Shown here piece by piece: positions 8,754-18,162 of a stretch of DNA of 64,000 bases. The notes beneath the pieces are model-generated. The model worked only from the letters and a program-made list of their open reading frames with translations. It did not search any database and had not been told where the DNA came from. The stretch's first letter is position 1. Every line of letters begins with the position of its first letter. This stretch comes from Bacillota bacterium (GTDB lineage: Bacteria; Bacillota; Clostridia; Acetivibrionales; DSM-2933), in NCBI GenBank assembly GCA_023430975.1, contig JAEYYB010000142.1, positions 1-64,000 of the forward strand, given 5' to 3'. The translations under genes and the position numbers were made by a program.

Positions 8754-9419
8754 CTATTTGTTAATTTTATTAAATTTAGCCCTAAGGTCACTTAAAGTAC
8801 TTTTCTCTTTATTAATTGTTGATTCTAAGTCTGTTCCATTTTCTTTAACCTCACGAAATCCCTGTGAGTAGTTTACAAGATGATATGTATCATTATCGTT
8901 TCTTTTTAGGAACAGTACACACTCACCTCTTTTGATTAAGTCATCCGGAGATCCTAAACCAGCATCCATATCAATAGTTACTACATTTATTTTATCAATT
9001 TTTTTGCTTTCATCCGATAAATTTTCACTAACCTTAAACTCATATACTATATAAGGGACTGCTACTTCTCCCTCTCCACGAACTTCTCCAGTTGGATCTT
9101 CCTTATTAGCTTTTTTATTTTTTACCGGACTCACATCTCTTTTTTTAATATTAATAAATTTACCTTTTACAACTAAATCAGATAAAGCAATCAGACCTTC
9201 CTCAGTATGTTTAACTTCTGAAAAAGATATCTGTGGCTTTGATACTGAAGTTGGTTGAACGTTTTTTTCTGTTATTGAACTACTATTTAATGATACTGAT
9301 TTACCTTCCGAATGAAAATTTTCTTTTTTATCATTAGAATATACCATGCCTAACACAGTAACAGATAATGAAAAAACTGCAATTCCAGCAATTAGCATAA
9401 TTTTACGATTTGATTTCAT
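8754..9419 (-). CDS. Exported or membrane-anchored hypothetical protein (221 aa)
   Basis: A single N-terminal hydrophobic segment (about residues 7-26) could be a signal anchor. It is followed by a Ser/Lys-rich linker and a globular C-terminal domain from about residue 65 with many charged residues. AGGAGG precedes the ATG. The domain (LSDLVVKGKFINIKKRD ... GECVLFLKRNDNDTYHLV) resembles beta-rich extracytoplasmic proteins of clostridia that lack a described function. No catalytic motif was seen. Confidence 0.7.
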   Translation of the reverse strand: MKSNRKIMLIAGIAVFSLSVTVLGMVYSNDKKENFHSEGKSVSLNSSSITEKNVQPTSVSKPQISFSEVKHTEEGLIALSDLVVKGKFINIKKRDVSPVKNKKANKEDPTGEVRGEGEVAVPYIVYEFKVSENLSDESKKIDKINVVTIDMDAGLGSPDDLIKRGECVLFLKRNDNDTYHLVNYSQGFREVKENGTDLESTINKEKSTLSDLRAKFNKINK

Positions 9420-9478
9420 GTTTTTCCTCCTTGTATACTTGCGAATCCTCCACCTCTGATATTCATTAATGGCTTTCC

Positions 9479-9697
9479 TTAATCGTATGTAAGATTTATT
9501 TCTCTATTAAAAATCTTGTCAAACACATTCTCTTTACCGGTTTTTATTGTATCTATTACACCTACTTCAAAAATACTTTTATGATAGGTTGTCCATGTAT
9601 CAAACTCAAAAACTCCATTTTCATCAGAATCTAATGGACTTTTTATGTAACGCCCCGAGCCCCTAGAGGATAAGCTTAGCGAAACTTGTTCTATCAC
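9479..9697 (-). CDS. Short hypothetical protein or gene fragment (72 aa)
   Basis: The frame begins at a GTG 11 bases after the stop of the DUF1152-like gene and ends at 9479. It has no good ribosome site. Its content (SSRGSGRYIKSPLDSDENG ... EFDTW) gives no family. It may be coupled to the upstream gene or may be the remains of a longer one. Confidence 0.35.
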   Translation of the reverse strand: MIEQVSLSLSSRGSGRYIKSPLDSDENGVFEFDTWTTYHKSIFEVGVIDTIKTGKENVFDKIFNREINLTYD

Positions 9698-9708
9698 TTA
9701 CTTAATTT

Positions 9709-10779
9709 TTATACATAATTTGAATATTCTATAATTTGTTCTGCTGTTGTCTTAACACATTCATCCTCACATAATGCAAGAATTTCAAACTTTCCTGCAT
9801 TCAATCTATAATATCGACCATTTATAAGTTCACTGTCTTCCTCTAAAATTATAATACTTTTTGCATTTCCATTCTCCAAAACTTTTAAACCATACGTGAT
9901 TATTTCTTCTCTCATACCTTTTTCTACCCGTAATGATGGTGTTAATAAGTAATTTTCATCTACATAGCACATATCTAGTTCTGTCTTCCATTCCGGAGTA
10001 TCTGATTTCATCTTCACAAATTGTTCTAATGCACATTCATATGAAATCGCTGTCTCTGACCTAAGTGATGGCAAATTTTTTCCATCCAGTAAATATACTT
10101 TCCCAAATGTTTCATATGGAATCGTTACTTCAAAATAGTTTTTCCACGGTGGCATATTTCCTACTATCCATTTCGAATAATACTGCAAGACTAGGTCTTG
10201 ATCTGTTCCTTTAATATCCAGTGTCTTCAGAGTCATACGACCTGTATTCCCTGCCCTAACTTTGGCAATATTTCCATACAATTCTCTGAATCGCTTTACC
10301 TCCGTAGAAGTAAAACCCATAAGTGGCGATAACAATGTTTTATCTTTTTTCCTTCCTAAGATATCGCCTCCTACATCAACCTCTAAGAATAAGTCATATC
10401 CATTTTCGTTAATCAAACGATTGATTTCTCCTTCTAATATTGATGTACCAAACTTTGTTGAAAAATCATAAAACTGATCGACCCTATATTCCAACCTTTT
10501 TGATAAATCAGCTAATATGGAATCAATAAAACTAATCTCACATCGATTATTTGAAGCAATATATCTTCTAGCATCTCCGTCTATCTTATTAACTGGTTTT
10601 TCAATCTCACCATTAAACTCATGAATCGCTCCAGGGCTTAAAACTCCTGCCACATCACACTGTATTCCTTGATTAATAAGATAATCTGCTATTAACATAG
10701 TACTAACAATGTCATTACCTCCACCCGTTCCGAGAAGCAATGCTTTTTTATATTTGCCACTAAAATCTAAATTTTTCAC
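9709..10779 (-). CDS. DUF1152 family protein
   Basis: The 356-residue soluble protein has the DUF1152 signature near its start: ALLLGTGGGNDIVSTMLIA (about residues 13-31), a glycine-rich nucleotide-type loop. A second conserved-looking block is LFLEVDVGGDILGRK at about 131-145. The family occurs in archaea and bacteria and its reaction is not established, although the glycine loop suggests nucleotide or phosphosugar binding. A small ORF follows 11 bases later and a TPR gene lies upstream on the same strand across a 96-base gap. The ATG start lies a few bases after an AGAGGG-like site. Confidence 0.75.
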   Translation of the reverse strand: MKNLDFSGKYKKALLLGTGGGNDIVSTMLIADYLINQGIQCDVAGVLSPGAIHEFNGEIEKPVNKIDGDARRYIASNNRCEISFIDSILADLSKRLEYRVDQFYDFSTKFGTSILEGEINRLINENGYDLFLEVDVGGDILGRKKDKTLLSPLMGFTSTEVKRFRELYGNIAKVRAGNTGRMTLKTLDIKGTDQDLVLQYYSKWIVGNMPPWKNYFEVTIPYETFGKVYLLDGKNLPSLRSETAISYECALEQFVKMKSDTPEWKTELDMCYVDENYLLTPSLRVEKGMREEIITYGLKVLENGNAKSIIILEEDSELINGRYYRLNAGKFEILALCEDECVKTTAEQIIEYSNYV

Positions 10780-10875
10780 CGCAATACCCTCTTTTTATTA
10801 AATAATACATGGATAAAAATTTCCTGTAGAATAATGAATTTAAAGTCCACTTCTATTAATTATTTGATTCATATT

Positions 10876-11559
10876 TTATCTTGTTGTCAGCTTATTCAAT
10901 CTTGAAAGCCAAACCCATTTTCTATGAATCCTTCTGAACTTTTTCTGGACATATGAATATTCTTTAATTGACAAACTAAACATTTCAATAGCTTTGCTAC
11001 TATTTTTATTGTTTTTATATAGTTTGCCCAATCTATAGAAATTTTCAGGTGTAGCATACTTACTAATAGATTTTTCTAATTGTGCCAAATTATCTGTATT
11101 ACACTTTCCTGAATCAAGTTCACAACGGATAAGATAAATATATGGCAATCCATAAATAACAGAGATATCCATATCAAGTGCTTTTAAAAGTTCATCCTTT
11201 CCAATTTGTAAATCACCTCGCTCAATACATGCCATTCCTTTATAAGCATGAAGCCTTGGAGAATAATCTATCCTCTCATTTGCTTTATCCAGCATTTCAA
11301 TAGCCTTTACATATTTTTTACTTTCATAATAGAGAATACCGAGTTCCATAGCACTGTTTGCATTTGACGGGTTAAGACCAAGTTCGACTATTAATGTTTT
11401 TATCCTTCGCCGCCTCTTTATTGGATCAAAAATCAAACTTGACAGTATGTTTAAGCACATTTTATCCAATATTATATAAGCTACAACAAGTATTATAATA
11501 GTAAAAAAAATATTTCCTGTTATGTAATTAAGAATAAAGAAAATAAACCAGTATTTCAT
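10876..11559 (-). CDS. Membrane-anchored TPR protein (227 aa)
   Basis: An N-terminal hydrophobic stretch (about residues 4-42) gives one or two membrane helices. It is followed by a basic patch (KRRRRIK) and then TPR helices from about residue 60 to 205 (AMELGILYYESKKYVKAIEMLDKA, in the usual A/G/Y/A pattern). The basic patch suggests the TPR part is cytoplasmic. AAGGTGG precedes the start. It could recruit other proteins to the membrane; partners are unknown. Confidence 0.75.
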   Translation of the reverse strand: MKYWFIFFILNYITGNIFFTIIILVVAYIILDKMCLNILSSLIFDPIKRRRRIKTLIVELGLNPSNANSAMELGILYYESKKYVKAIEMLDKANERIDYSPRLHAYKGMACIERGDLQIGKDELLKALDMDISVIYGLPYIYLIRCELDSGKCNTDNLAQLEKSISKYATPENFYRLGKLYKNNKNSSKAIEMFSLSIKEYSYVQKKFRRIHRKWVWLSRLNKLTTR

Positions 11560-11611
11560 ATAAAACCACCTTACGTTTTTTGTGATATGTTATTAAAGTT
11601 ATTACAATATA

Positions 11612-11880
11612 CTAAGCTGCGAATTTTATTTTATCACAATTATTTAAGTTATTAAACAAAATCACAAGTTCACAATCCGCGTAATACAAAGTTGCACTTT
11701 GGGGTCTTCCAGACTCATTTGTAAAGTAGTATCTTATCTTCACGTGTGCAAGATCCACACCTTTTTCATCCGATGGTTGAGATCTCAATGTTTGGAATGA
11801 TCAATGGAGTTATTGAGAATGTATCGTCTCCTATATCTTCGTTAGGTGTACCGTTATCCCTGTTTTTGTAGGATATAGAT
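11612..11880 (-). pseudogene. Decayed CBM3-like (cellulose-binding) module
   Basis: On the minus strand two frames join to give SYKNRDNGTPNEDIGDD..., then after a frameshift near 11770, GVDLAHVKIRYYFTNESG and ATLYYADCELV, ending at a TAG at 11612. D-L-[SA]-x-V-K-I-R-Y-Y-F-T is the hallmark core of family 3 carbohydrate-binding modules. No start codon, signal peptide or linker remains. It indicates that a secreted cellulosomal or cellulase-type gene once stood here and was largely deleted. Confidence 0.6.
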
Positions 11881-11891
11881 ATTAAGGAACA

Positions 11892-11944
11892 TTGACACAT
11901 GACAACCTGTCATGTAAAATATAATAATATGACAGGTTGTCATG
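11892..11944 (+). promoter_or_regulatory. Autoregulated promoter with two TetR operators
   Basis: TTGACA (11892-11897) and TAAAAT (11915-11920) are 17 bases apart. The spacer is exactly the palindrome CATGACAACCTGTCATG (11898-11914). A second, inverted copy ATGACAGGTTGTCAT lies at 11929-11943, overlapping the probable transcription start. The TetR-family gene begins at 11966. Repressor binding to either site would block RNA polymerase. Confidence 0.8.
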
Positions 11945-11965
11945 TTGCGAAAGGAGGCTATTATT

Positions 11966-12598
11966 ATGCCGACAACAACCTTTTACAATTTAACGCAGAC
12001 CAAAAGAGAAAAACTTATCAGTGCAGCAAAGAAGGAGTTTTCCAGTACATCTTATAATGAAGCTTCTATAAACAAGATCATCAAGGATGCGGAAATTCCA
12101 AGGGGCAGTTTTTATATGTATTTTCAGGACAAAAAGGATTTATTCCTGTTCTTGTGTGGGAATTATATAAACCAGATATATTCCAGAATCAAGCACATAT
12201 CTGAGACATCAAACCAAGATATCTTTTCCGTTTATATAGCATTTTATGATTCAACTTTGGAATATTTAAACGCATACAAAGACGAAGCACGTATATTGAA
12301 AAATCTCTATAGATGCTTACATTCAACTCATTTGGACAATCACGATGAAATAAGTTTACAGGATCTTTTAAATATACGGGAAAAACTAAGTAAAGACGGA
12401 AATATTTTCGAGTCCTGTAATAGGGAAAACTTAAAAATTAAAAGCGAAGAGGACTTTGAGGATCTCAATGGGGTTTTACGGTCAATAACGAAAAACTCGC
12501 TTAAGGAAGCATTACGTAATACAGAGGAATTTTCAAAGTCAAGAATCCGCTTTATTAATAAAATCAACATGGTTAAATATGGAGTGTTAAATAAATAA
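11966..12598 (+). CDS. TetR/AcrR family repressor of the adjacent MFS pump
   Basis: The N-terminal HTH is clear at about residues 12-55 (KLISAAKKEFS ... SINKIIKDAEIPRGSFYMYF, with the usual Y-x-Y/F-F end). The remaining ~150 residues are the helical ligand and dimer domain. AAAGGAGG just before 11966 decides the start; an earlier ATG at 11942 falls inside the operator. The paired operators upstream and the MFS exporter 36 bases downstream point to a drug-responsive repressor controlling its own operon. The inducer cannot be read from sequence. Confidence 0.9.
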   Translation: MPTTTFYNLTQTKREKLISAAKKEFSSTSYNEASINKIIKDAEIPRGSFYMYFQDKKDLFLFLCGNYINQIYSRIKHISETSNQDIFSVYIAFYDSTLEYLNAYKDEARILKNLYRCLHSTHLDNHDEISLQDLLNIREKLSKDGNIFESCNRENLKIKSEEDFEDLNGVLRSITKNSLKEALRNTEEFSKSRIRFINKINMVKYGVLNK

Positions 12599-12633
12599 AT
12601 TATTAAAATTCACAAAGGGAGTAGGATTTAAAA

Positions 12634-14109
12634 ATGTCATTTAAAAATAAGAATTTTGTTTTAATGCTTGCAATTACTATTGTAGGCATGATGGTAACCC
12701 TGATAAATCAATCTGTTATCAACGTCGCATTGCCAAGCATCATGACAAGCTTGAATATTAAAGCATCAACCGCTCAGTGGTTGGCTACAGCATATTTATT
12801 GGTCGGTGGGATACTGGTTCCTGTCAGTGCCTATCTCATTCAACGCTTCAGCTACAGGAAGCTTTTTCTTTCATCAATGGCCTTTTTTCTGGCAGGTTCC
12901 TTAATATGTGCAATATCAGGTTCATTTCCGGTTTTACTTTCCGGCAGGATATTTCAGGCTATTGGTTGTGGTATATTGATGCCTCTTGGAACAAATATTT
13001 TCCTCCTTTCTTTTCCCGTGGAAAAACGCGGTACTGCAATGGGGCTCCTCGGTCTGGGTTTAATTCTTGCACCGGCTTTGGGTCCTACCGTCGGCGGATA
13101 TGTGCTCCAGTACTATTCATGGAATATTTTGTTCTATGCAATGTCAGTAATCAGTATAGCAGTGATTCTCTTTGCCGCATTCAAATTCAGTTTTGAAAGT
13201 ACGAGCCAAAATGTTAAACTTGATTTTATTGGGGTTGTGCTTTCAACAATAGGTTTCGCAACCCTGCTTTATGGAGTCAGTGAAATTTCCAGCAAAGGCT
13301 GGAAAAATGCAGAGGTAATTTCCTTCATAGCAATATCTGTTGTAACGTTGGCAGCTTTTGTTCTGCATTTGTTGAAAAAGGAAAATCCACTGCTTGAGTT
13401 GAGGGTATTTAAGGATTTCAATTTCTCCTATACGGCTATTGTAAACATTATAATGCAGGTGGCTCTTTACGGAGGCATGCTGATGTTGCCCATTTACATG
13501 CAGAATGTCCGCGGGTATACTCCCCTTGAGAGTGGTCTGGCCCTTCTGCCCGGATCTTTGATTTTAGGATTAATGGGTGTTTTTACAGGAAAGCTTTTTG
13601 ACAAAGTAGGTATAAAACCTCTTGCCTTTATAGGGCTTACTATTATGACCATTGTGACATACATGCTGTCAAAGCTTTCACTTGAAACGTCATATACTGA
13701 GATAGTTCTTTTATACAGCATTCGTGCCATTGGTATGGCATTTGTAATCATGCCTATAACATCGGCAGGTCTGATAACATTGCCTAAGGAACTCTTAACT
13801 CATGCAAATGCATTACAGAATACTTTGAAGCAAGTCGCTTCGTCAATCGGAACCGCTATCCTCATTGTCGTCATGACAGACCAGACAAAGTCATACATCA
13901 CTGAATTAGGAGCTTCAGCTAATGCCGATTCCAAAGTCCTTGCTGCAATCCACGGCATTGATGCTGCTTTTCTGGTAGCTACATGTATTGGTTGCGTAGC
14001 CGTTATAATGTCATTCTTTTTTAGAAGCAAAAAAAGAATTGACGCAGAGAAAAACGCGTTTATTATAGAAACTATGGACACAGATCTTATAGACGTTGTA
14101 GAAGGTTAG
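12634..14109 (+). CDS. MFS drug:H+ antiporter, DHA2 (EmrB/QacA-like, 14 TM)
   Basis: The 491-residue protein is hydrophobic throughout, with about 14 membrane helices as in DHA2 transporters. The first helix carries INQSVINVALPSIM, matching the DHA2 pattern [ND]-x-x-[IV]-V-N-[VI]-A-L-P. A motif-A-like loop and the helix-5 GPxxGG pattern (LGPTVGG) are present. It should export cationic or amphipathic compounds in exchange for protons. It is co-transcribed with the TetR repressor and preceded by AAAGGGAG. Confidence 0.9.
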   Translation: MSFKNKNFVLMLAITIVGMMVTLINQSVINVALPSIMTSLNIKASTAQWLATAYLLVGGILVPVSAYLIQRFSYRKLFLSSMAFFLAGSLICAISGSFPVLLSGRIFQAIGCGILMPLGTNIFLLSFPVEKRGTAMGLLGLGLILAPALGPTVGGYVLQYYSWNILFYAMSVISIAVILFAAFKFSFESTSQNVKLDFIGVVLSTIGFATLLYGVSEISSKGWKNAEVISFIAISVVTLAAFVLHLLKKENPLLELRVFKDFNFSYTAIVNIIMQVALYGGMLMLPIYMQNVRGYTPLESGLALLPGSLILGLMGVFTGKLFDKVGIKPLAFIGLTIMTIVTYMLSKLSLETSYTEIVLLYSIRAIGMAFVIMPITSAGLITLPKELLTHANALQNTLKQVASSIGTAILIVVMTDQTKSYITELGASANADSKVLAAIHGIDAAFLVATCIGCVAVIMSFFFRSKKRIDAEKNAFIIETMDTDLIDVVEG

Positions 14110-14150
14110 TACAATTATGCCATTCCTTCTCAATATCAGCACTTCCATGA

Positions 14151-14612
14151 TTGTTAGTTAATGCTTATTATTATCTTTGGGCATCTGCGGATCAGCTGAG
14201 AGCAAATTCCGGCTTGAAATCCATAGAGTATGCTACTCCAATATTGGGACTAATATACCTAAGATTTGCTGAAAGCAAATACTCCAAGTTTGAAACTGAA
14301 ATTAATACTGAATACAATAAATTAAAAGGGACACGTATTGAACATGACATTCACGAAATAGCCATCGAAAAGTGTGGTTTCTATTTGCCGGAGGAAGCAA
14401 AATACAATTATCTTATCGACCAAGCTATAACGGGCTTTGTGTGGATGGCAAGCTATTTTTTAGACCAATTTTCTTCATATAAACATCTCTCTATTTTGTT
14501 TAATGGAAAATACAATTCCAAACAAAAAACATATGCCAATATTTATATCATTTGCACCATTTTAAATATTTTTATGGAAACTTTATTTTTATCAGTTATA
14601 ATTTATAAGTGA
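14151..14612 (+). pseudogene. hsdM: N-terminal fragment of type I restriction methylase HsdM
   Basis: Residues 8-90 of this frame (LWASADQLRANSGLKS..., then GLIYLRFAESKYSKFE, then AIEKCGFYLPEEAKYNYL) match the N-terminal helical domain of HsdM. The homology stops after that. The remaining ~60 residues are unrelated and hydrophobic, and the SAM-binding and NPPF parts are missing. The frame has only a TTG start and no partner hsdS or hsdR is nearby. It is therefore a dead remnant of a type I system. Confidence 0.8.
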
Positions 14613-14668
14613 TTTATATCAGAAATAAACATCTCAACTAATTATTTACAACAGAAGGAATAACTAAT

Positions 14669-16486
14669 ATGAAAAAAATGAAGTTAGCAGTTTGTGCAAC
14701 AACTGTATCAATGCTCCTAGGTGCAAGTTTTATCCCATCCATGGCAGCTTCCGAATTACCCGATAGGGTAGATAACAGCACACTCCCCTGTTTTCCCCCG
14801 ATTATTGACCAAGGTAAAGCATCATCATGCCAAAGTATATCCACTACATATTATATGATGACGCATATGATGGGATTAAAAAGAAACCTGGATGCAAAAA
14901 ACAATGAATCAAACAGGCTTTCCCCAATGTGGACATTTAACTTTTTAAATAAAGGATGTAATGAATTCGGATCATTTAGCCAATTTGCTTTACGTATCTT
15001 ATATCACCACGGTGCACCGTCATTGACTCAATTACCCTATAGTGATGATATTCAATCCGCAAAAGGGTGGCCTTATGATTCAGCTACTTAGCTAAGTGCA
15101 ATGAAAAACAGAATTGATCAATATGGTACCATTTCTATAGGTAACATTGGATATGAAACACCTGTAAAGGATATAGATGATATTGCAGAGCTTAAAAGCT
15201 ATCTCAATAAAGGTTATATATTTTCTTTCGATTGCAGTTCATTAGGCGGATGGGAATTTAAAGATATAGAAAATAATCCTGCTACTGATGCAGACAATTA
15301 CGGATCACCAATCGGTAAAAAAATTGCATATGCCGTTACCGGAACGGGTGAAAGCGGAGGACATATCATGACTTTAGTCGGTTATGATGATAATGTGTGG
15401 ACTGATATCAACGGCAATGGAGATGTGGATGATGGTGAAAAAGGGGCTCTTACGATTGCCAATTCCTGGGGACAAGATCAAACTGAACATGGATTTACCA
15501 ATGGAGACGGCGGTTTTATTTGGTTGGCTTATGATGCACTCAACAGAATTTCGGCAGTTGATGGTGCTATAAATTTTGCAGGCAGGCAATATGCTTTTAA
15601 CGGGAATGGTTATCACTATAAAAATACACTCTATTGGCTTACAGCAAAAAAATATTATACACCGGACCTCATCGGCAAGTTCACAATTAATGATAATAGA
15701 AGATGTGACCTTATAGTTTCTTTAGGATACTCAGATTTAAACTCATCAGTACCAACCAACGAATTTCAATTTGCAATTTTCGATGAAGGAAACGATGTAT
15801 TATTCACTTCAGACATTACATCTTTTTTTAATAGAGCAGGCTGGATGAATTTCTATGGTGTTTTCAATAAATATGAAGATGGCACATCTTACTTTGACTT
15901 TAGTGATTTGATAAGAAAATTTAATCTAACAGATGGAAAACTAAGAAGATGGTATCTGATAGTTAAAGATACCGGGACAGAAAAAGCTTCTACAATTAAA
16001 AATTTTGAGCTGCTTGATCACACATTAAAAGTAATAGCTGCTTCCGTAAAATCCATATTAAGAGGAGATGTTCACCAAGATGGCTCAATCAATAATGATG
16101 ACTATAGATTACTATACTCTTCCATAAATAGTCCCGAAACTACCTTATTGTGCTTCACTCAAAAGGTTGCTGCAGATGTAAACGGAGATAGCATGGTTGA
16201 TGAGAATGATGTTTCATACTTAAATGGCTTTTTATCAGGAACTATTGCTCAGTTACCATCTTCGGTAAAATTAATCAATTGTGGATACGTTAACCAGGAT
16301 GGTGCTGTAGACAATAGTGACTTTGATTTATTGTATGCTCATATATATGGTGAGGAAAGCACACCACTCAGCATTGATCAAGAAGTTGCATCAGATTTAA
16401 ATGGTGATGGAAGAATTGTCCTGACTGATGCATCTATTATAAGAAGATATACAACTGGGAGTATGAATAAACTTCCAATTGAATAG
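14669..16486 (+). pseudogene. Secreted papain-like (C1A) protease with two dockerins, interrupted by an in-frame TAG
   Basis: Two same-frame segments (14669-15091 and 15092-16486) are separated only by a TAG at 15089-15091. Together they make a 605-codon protein. A signal peptide (1-27) is followed by a C1A-type peptidase domain with QGKASSCQS (Cys), GHIMTLVGYDDN (His) and IANSWGQ (Asn). The C-terminus has four dockerin Ca-loops in two pairs: GDVHQDGSINNDD with ADVNGDSMVDEND, and GYVNQDGAVDNSD with SDLNGDGRI. The protein should dock on a cellulosome scaffold, perhaps to process or protect it. Other genes here use TAG as stop, so this is a nonsense mutation, read-through or a sequencing error. 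Confidence 0.85.
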
Positions 16487-16628
16487 GCGATGGACTGCGA
16501 GTATAATGATTTAATTTCACAATTAACCAATTTCCAAATGAATAGCTAATTTAATTTTTCCAAACACTATTCCAAAAGGAAATCACCCTTGGTATAATGG
16601 TATAAATTACAATAACGGAGGTATTATA

Positions 16629-16853
16629 ATGGCAGACTTTTGGGATAAGGAAGAATTGATTGGCAAACTGGGCAAAAACAGCCGTGAGGAAATTCAAATA
16701 AAGGTTGTCGAGAAAAAGGACAAAAAATACGTTGACATTAGGACATTCTGGTTTGATAGCAATGCCGATGAATTCAAACCTAGTCAAAAAGGCGTTGCAA
16801 TACCATATGACAGCCTTGAGGAACTAAAGAGCCTGATTAGCTCCATTGGATAA
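16629..16853 (+). CDS. PC4/YdbC-like single-strand DNA-binding protein
   Basis: This 74-residue protein matches the bacterial PC4 (p15) family: MADFWDKEELIGKLGKNS..., the basic strand IQIKVVEKKDKKYVDIRTFW, then the C-terminal helix ending LEELKSLISSIG. YdbC-type proteins bind single-stranded nucleic acid as dimers, possibly in transcription or repair. GGAGG precedes the ATG and a hairpin follows immediately. Confidence 0.85.
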   Translation: MADFWDKEELIGKLGKNSREEIQIKVVEKKDKKYVDIRTFWFDSNADEFKPSQKGVAIPYDSLEELKSLISSIG

Positions 16854-16878
16854 AAATCACAAAGACGAAGTGATTTTT
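16852..16878. terminator. Bidirectional terminator between convergent genes
   Basis: AAAAATCAC (16852-16860) pairs with GTGATTTTT (16870-16878) over a 9-base loop, giving A- and T-tails on both strands. It overlaps the stop of the PC4-like gene and lies six bases from the end of the opposing amidohydrolase. Confidence 0.75.
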
Positions 16879-16883
16879 CAACC

Positions 16884-18074
16884 CTAAACATTAATAAAAT
16901 CCACCGCAAACTGAGACATAAGCTCAACACCTATTTTTATGCAATTTTCATCCAGGTTAAATTTGCTGCTGTGAAGATTAATCACTTCGCTATCCATTTG
17001 GCTCCTGCAGCCCAAGTGAAAATAAGTACCTGGGACTAGCCTGGAATAATAGGAGAAATCCTCAGCAAGCATGGAAGGTTCTTGGTTTGTAACTATTCTA
17101 TTTGCAGTAATGATTTTTTCAGCAGAAGCTAAAAATCTATCAACTAAAAGATCATCATTTATAACAGGAGGATATCCATCATTGGCCTGGAAGTTGTATA
17201 CCGCTCCAGCCTTTTGGGTTTCCTCCCTCAATATTTCTTCCATATTATCCTTAATATATTTACAAATATTTGCATCAAAAGTTCTAATAGTACCCTTCAA
17301 AGTAACGCTATCAGGAATAATATTAAAAGCAGTTCCTGCATTAAAGCATGTAACAGTCAAAATTGCCCGCTTTAAGGAATCTTCACTTGATTTTACAACA
17401 TCCTTAAACCTAGCCACTACAGCCGCCCCAATGGTTATGGGATTTATGGCATTCTCCGGCTGGGCGGCATGACCGCTCTTTCCCGTTATCTTAATCTCAA
17501 ATTCAGTGGGTGACGCCATAACAGGACCTTTTTTCACGGATATAAAACCTGTATTGATCAGCGGACTCACATGTGCCCCAATTATAGCATCAACTTTGGG
17601 ATTGTCCAAAACCCCTTCATTCACCATAACTTCCGCCCCACCTAGTCCCTCTTCCCCCGGTTGGAATATCAGCTTGACATTGCCCTTCAGGAAGTCTCTA
17701 AGCTTTGCTAAAACATAGGCTGCTCCCAGCACAATTGCCGTATGCCCATCATGACCGCAGGCATGCATTTTCCCCACATTTCTTGAAACAAACTCAAATG
17801 TGTTTTCTTCCTTAATTGGAAGTGCGTCAATATCTGCCCTTATAGCAACTGTCTTTCCTGTATCTTTCCCCTTTATAGTTGCAGCAAGGCCGGTTCCGGC
17901 AAAACTATAAACATCAAGCCCTAATTCTTCAAGAAACGACCTTATCAAGCCGGAGGTTTTTATTTCATCAAACCCCAACTCGGGATATTTATGAATTTCC
18001 CTTCTTATTGAGACCAACCTATCAAAAACCTCTGCTGAATAACTTTTAATTTTATCTGTCAGCAATTTTATCAC
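16884..18074 (-). CDS. M20 family amidohydrolase (N-acyl amino acid / IAA-amino acid hydrolase type)
   Basis: The 396-residue enzyme has the M20D metal-binding block MHACGHDGHTA at about 103-113, PGEEGLGGAEVM at about 142-153, and the dimerization lid around 185-295 (ITGKSGHAAQPENAINP). The late His-Leu-Gly (FHLGC) is near 366. It should remove acyl groups from amino acids or small peptides in the cytoplasm using two metal ions. No signal peptide is present. It is transcribed alone, ending at the shared terminator. Confidence 0.9.
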   Translation of the reverse strand: MIKLLTDKIKSYSAEVFDRLVSIRREIHKYPELGFDEIKTSGLIRSFLEELGLDVYSFAGTGLAATIKGKDTGKTVAIRADIDALPIKEENTFEFVSRNVGKMHACGHDGHTAIVLGAAYVLAKLRDFLKGNVKLIFQPGEEGLGGAEVMVNEGVLDNPKVDAIIGAHVSPLINTGFISVKKGPVMASPTEFEIKITGKSGHAAQPENAINPITIGAAVVARFKDVVKSSEDSLKRAILTVTCFNAGTAFNIIPDSVTLKGTIRTFDANICKYIKDNMEEILREETQKAGAVYNFQANDGYPPVINDDLLVDRFLASAEKIITANRIVTNQEPSMLAEDFSYYSRLVPGTYFHLGCRSQMDSEVINLHSSKFNLDENCIKIGVELMSQFAVDFINV

Positions 18075-18140
18075 CCATTTATTATAAAATAATTGCTTAA
18101 TTTAGTATAACAAATGCAATGAAAAAATCAAATATAATTG

Positions 18141-18162
18141 GATGTTATTTCTTAGCCATTAC
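18141..18162. repeat. Half copy of palindromic repeat family R2
   Basis: These 22 bases are identical to 62019-62040, the right end of the R2 element nested near 62 kb. Only the one arm is present. It overlaps the stop codon of the small Cys-rich gene, so it may have supplied that gene's last codons. Confidence 0.65.

Noticed and set aside
9479..9697. 72-residue frame as a bacteriocin or lantipeptide precursor
   Set aside because: It has no cysteine, no leader-type cleavage site and no modification genes nearby.
14669..16486. TAG read as a sense codon by an altered genetic code
   Set aside because: TAG ends several intact genes here (for example those at 724-1380 and 41742-42491), so general reassignment is excluded.
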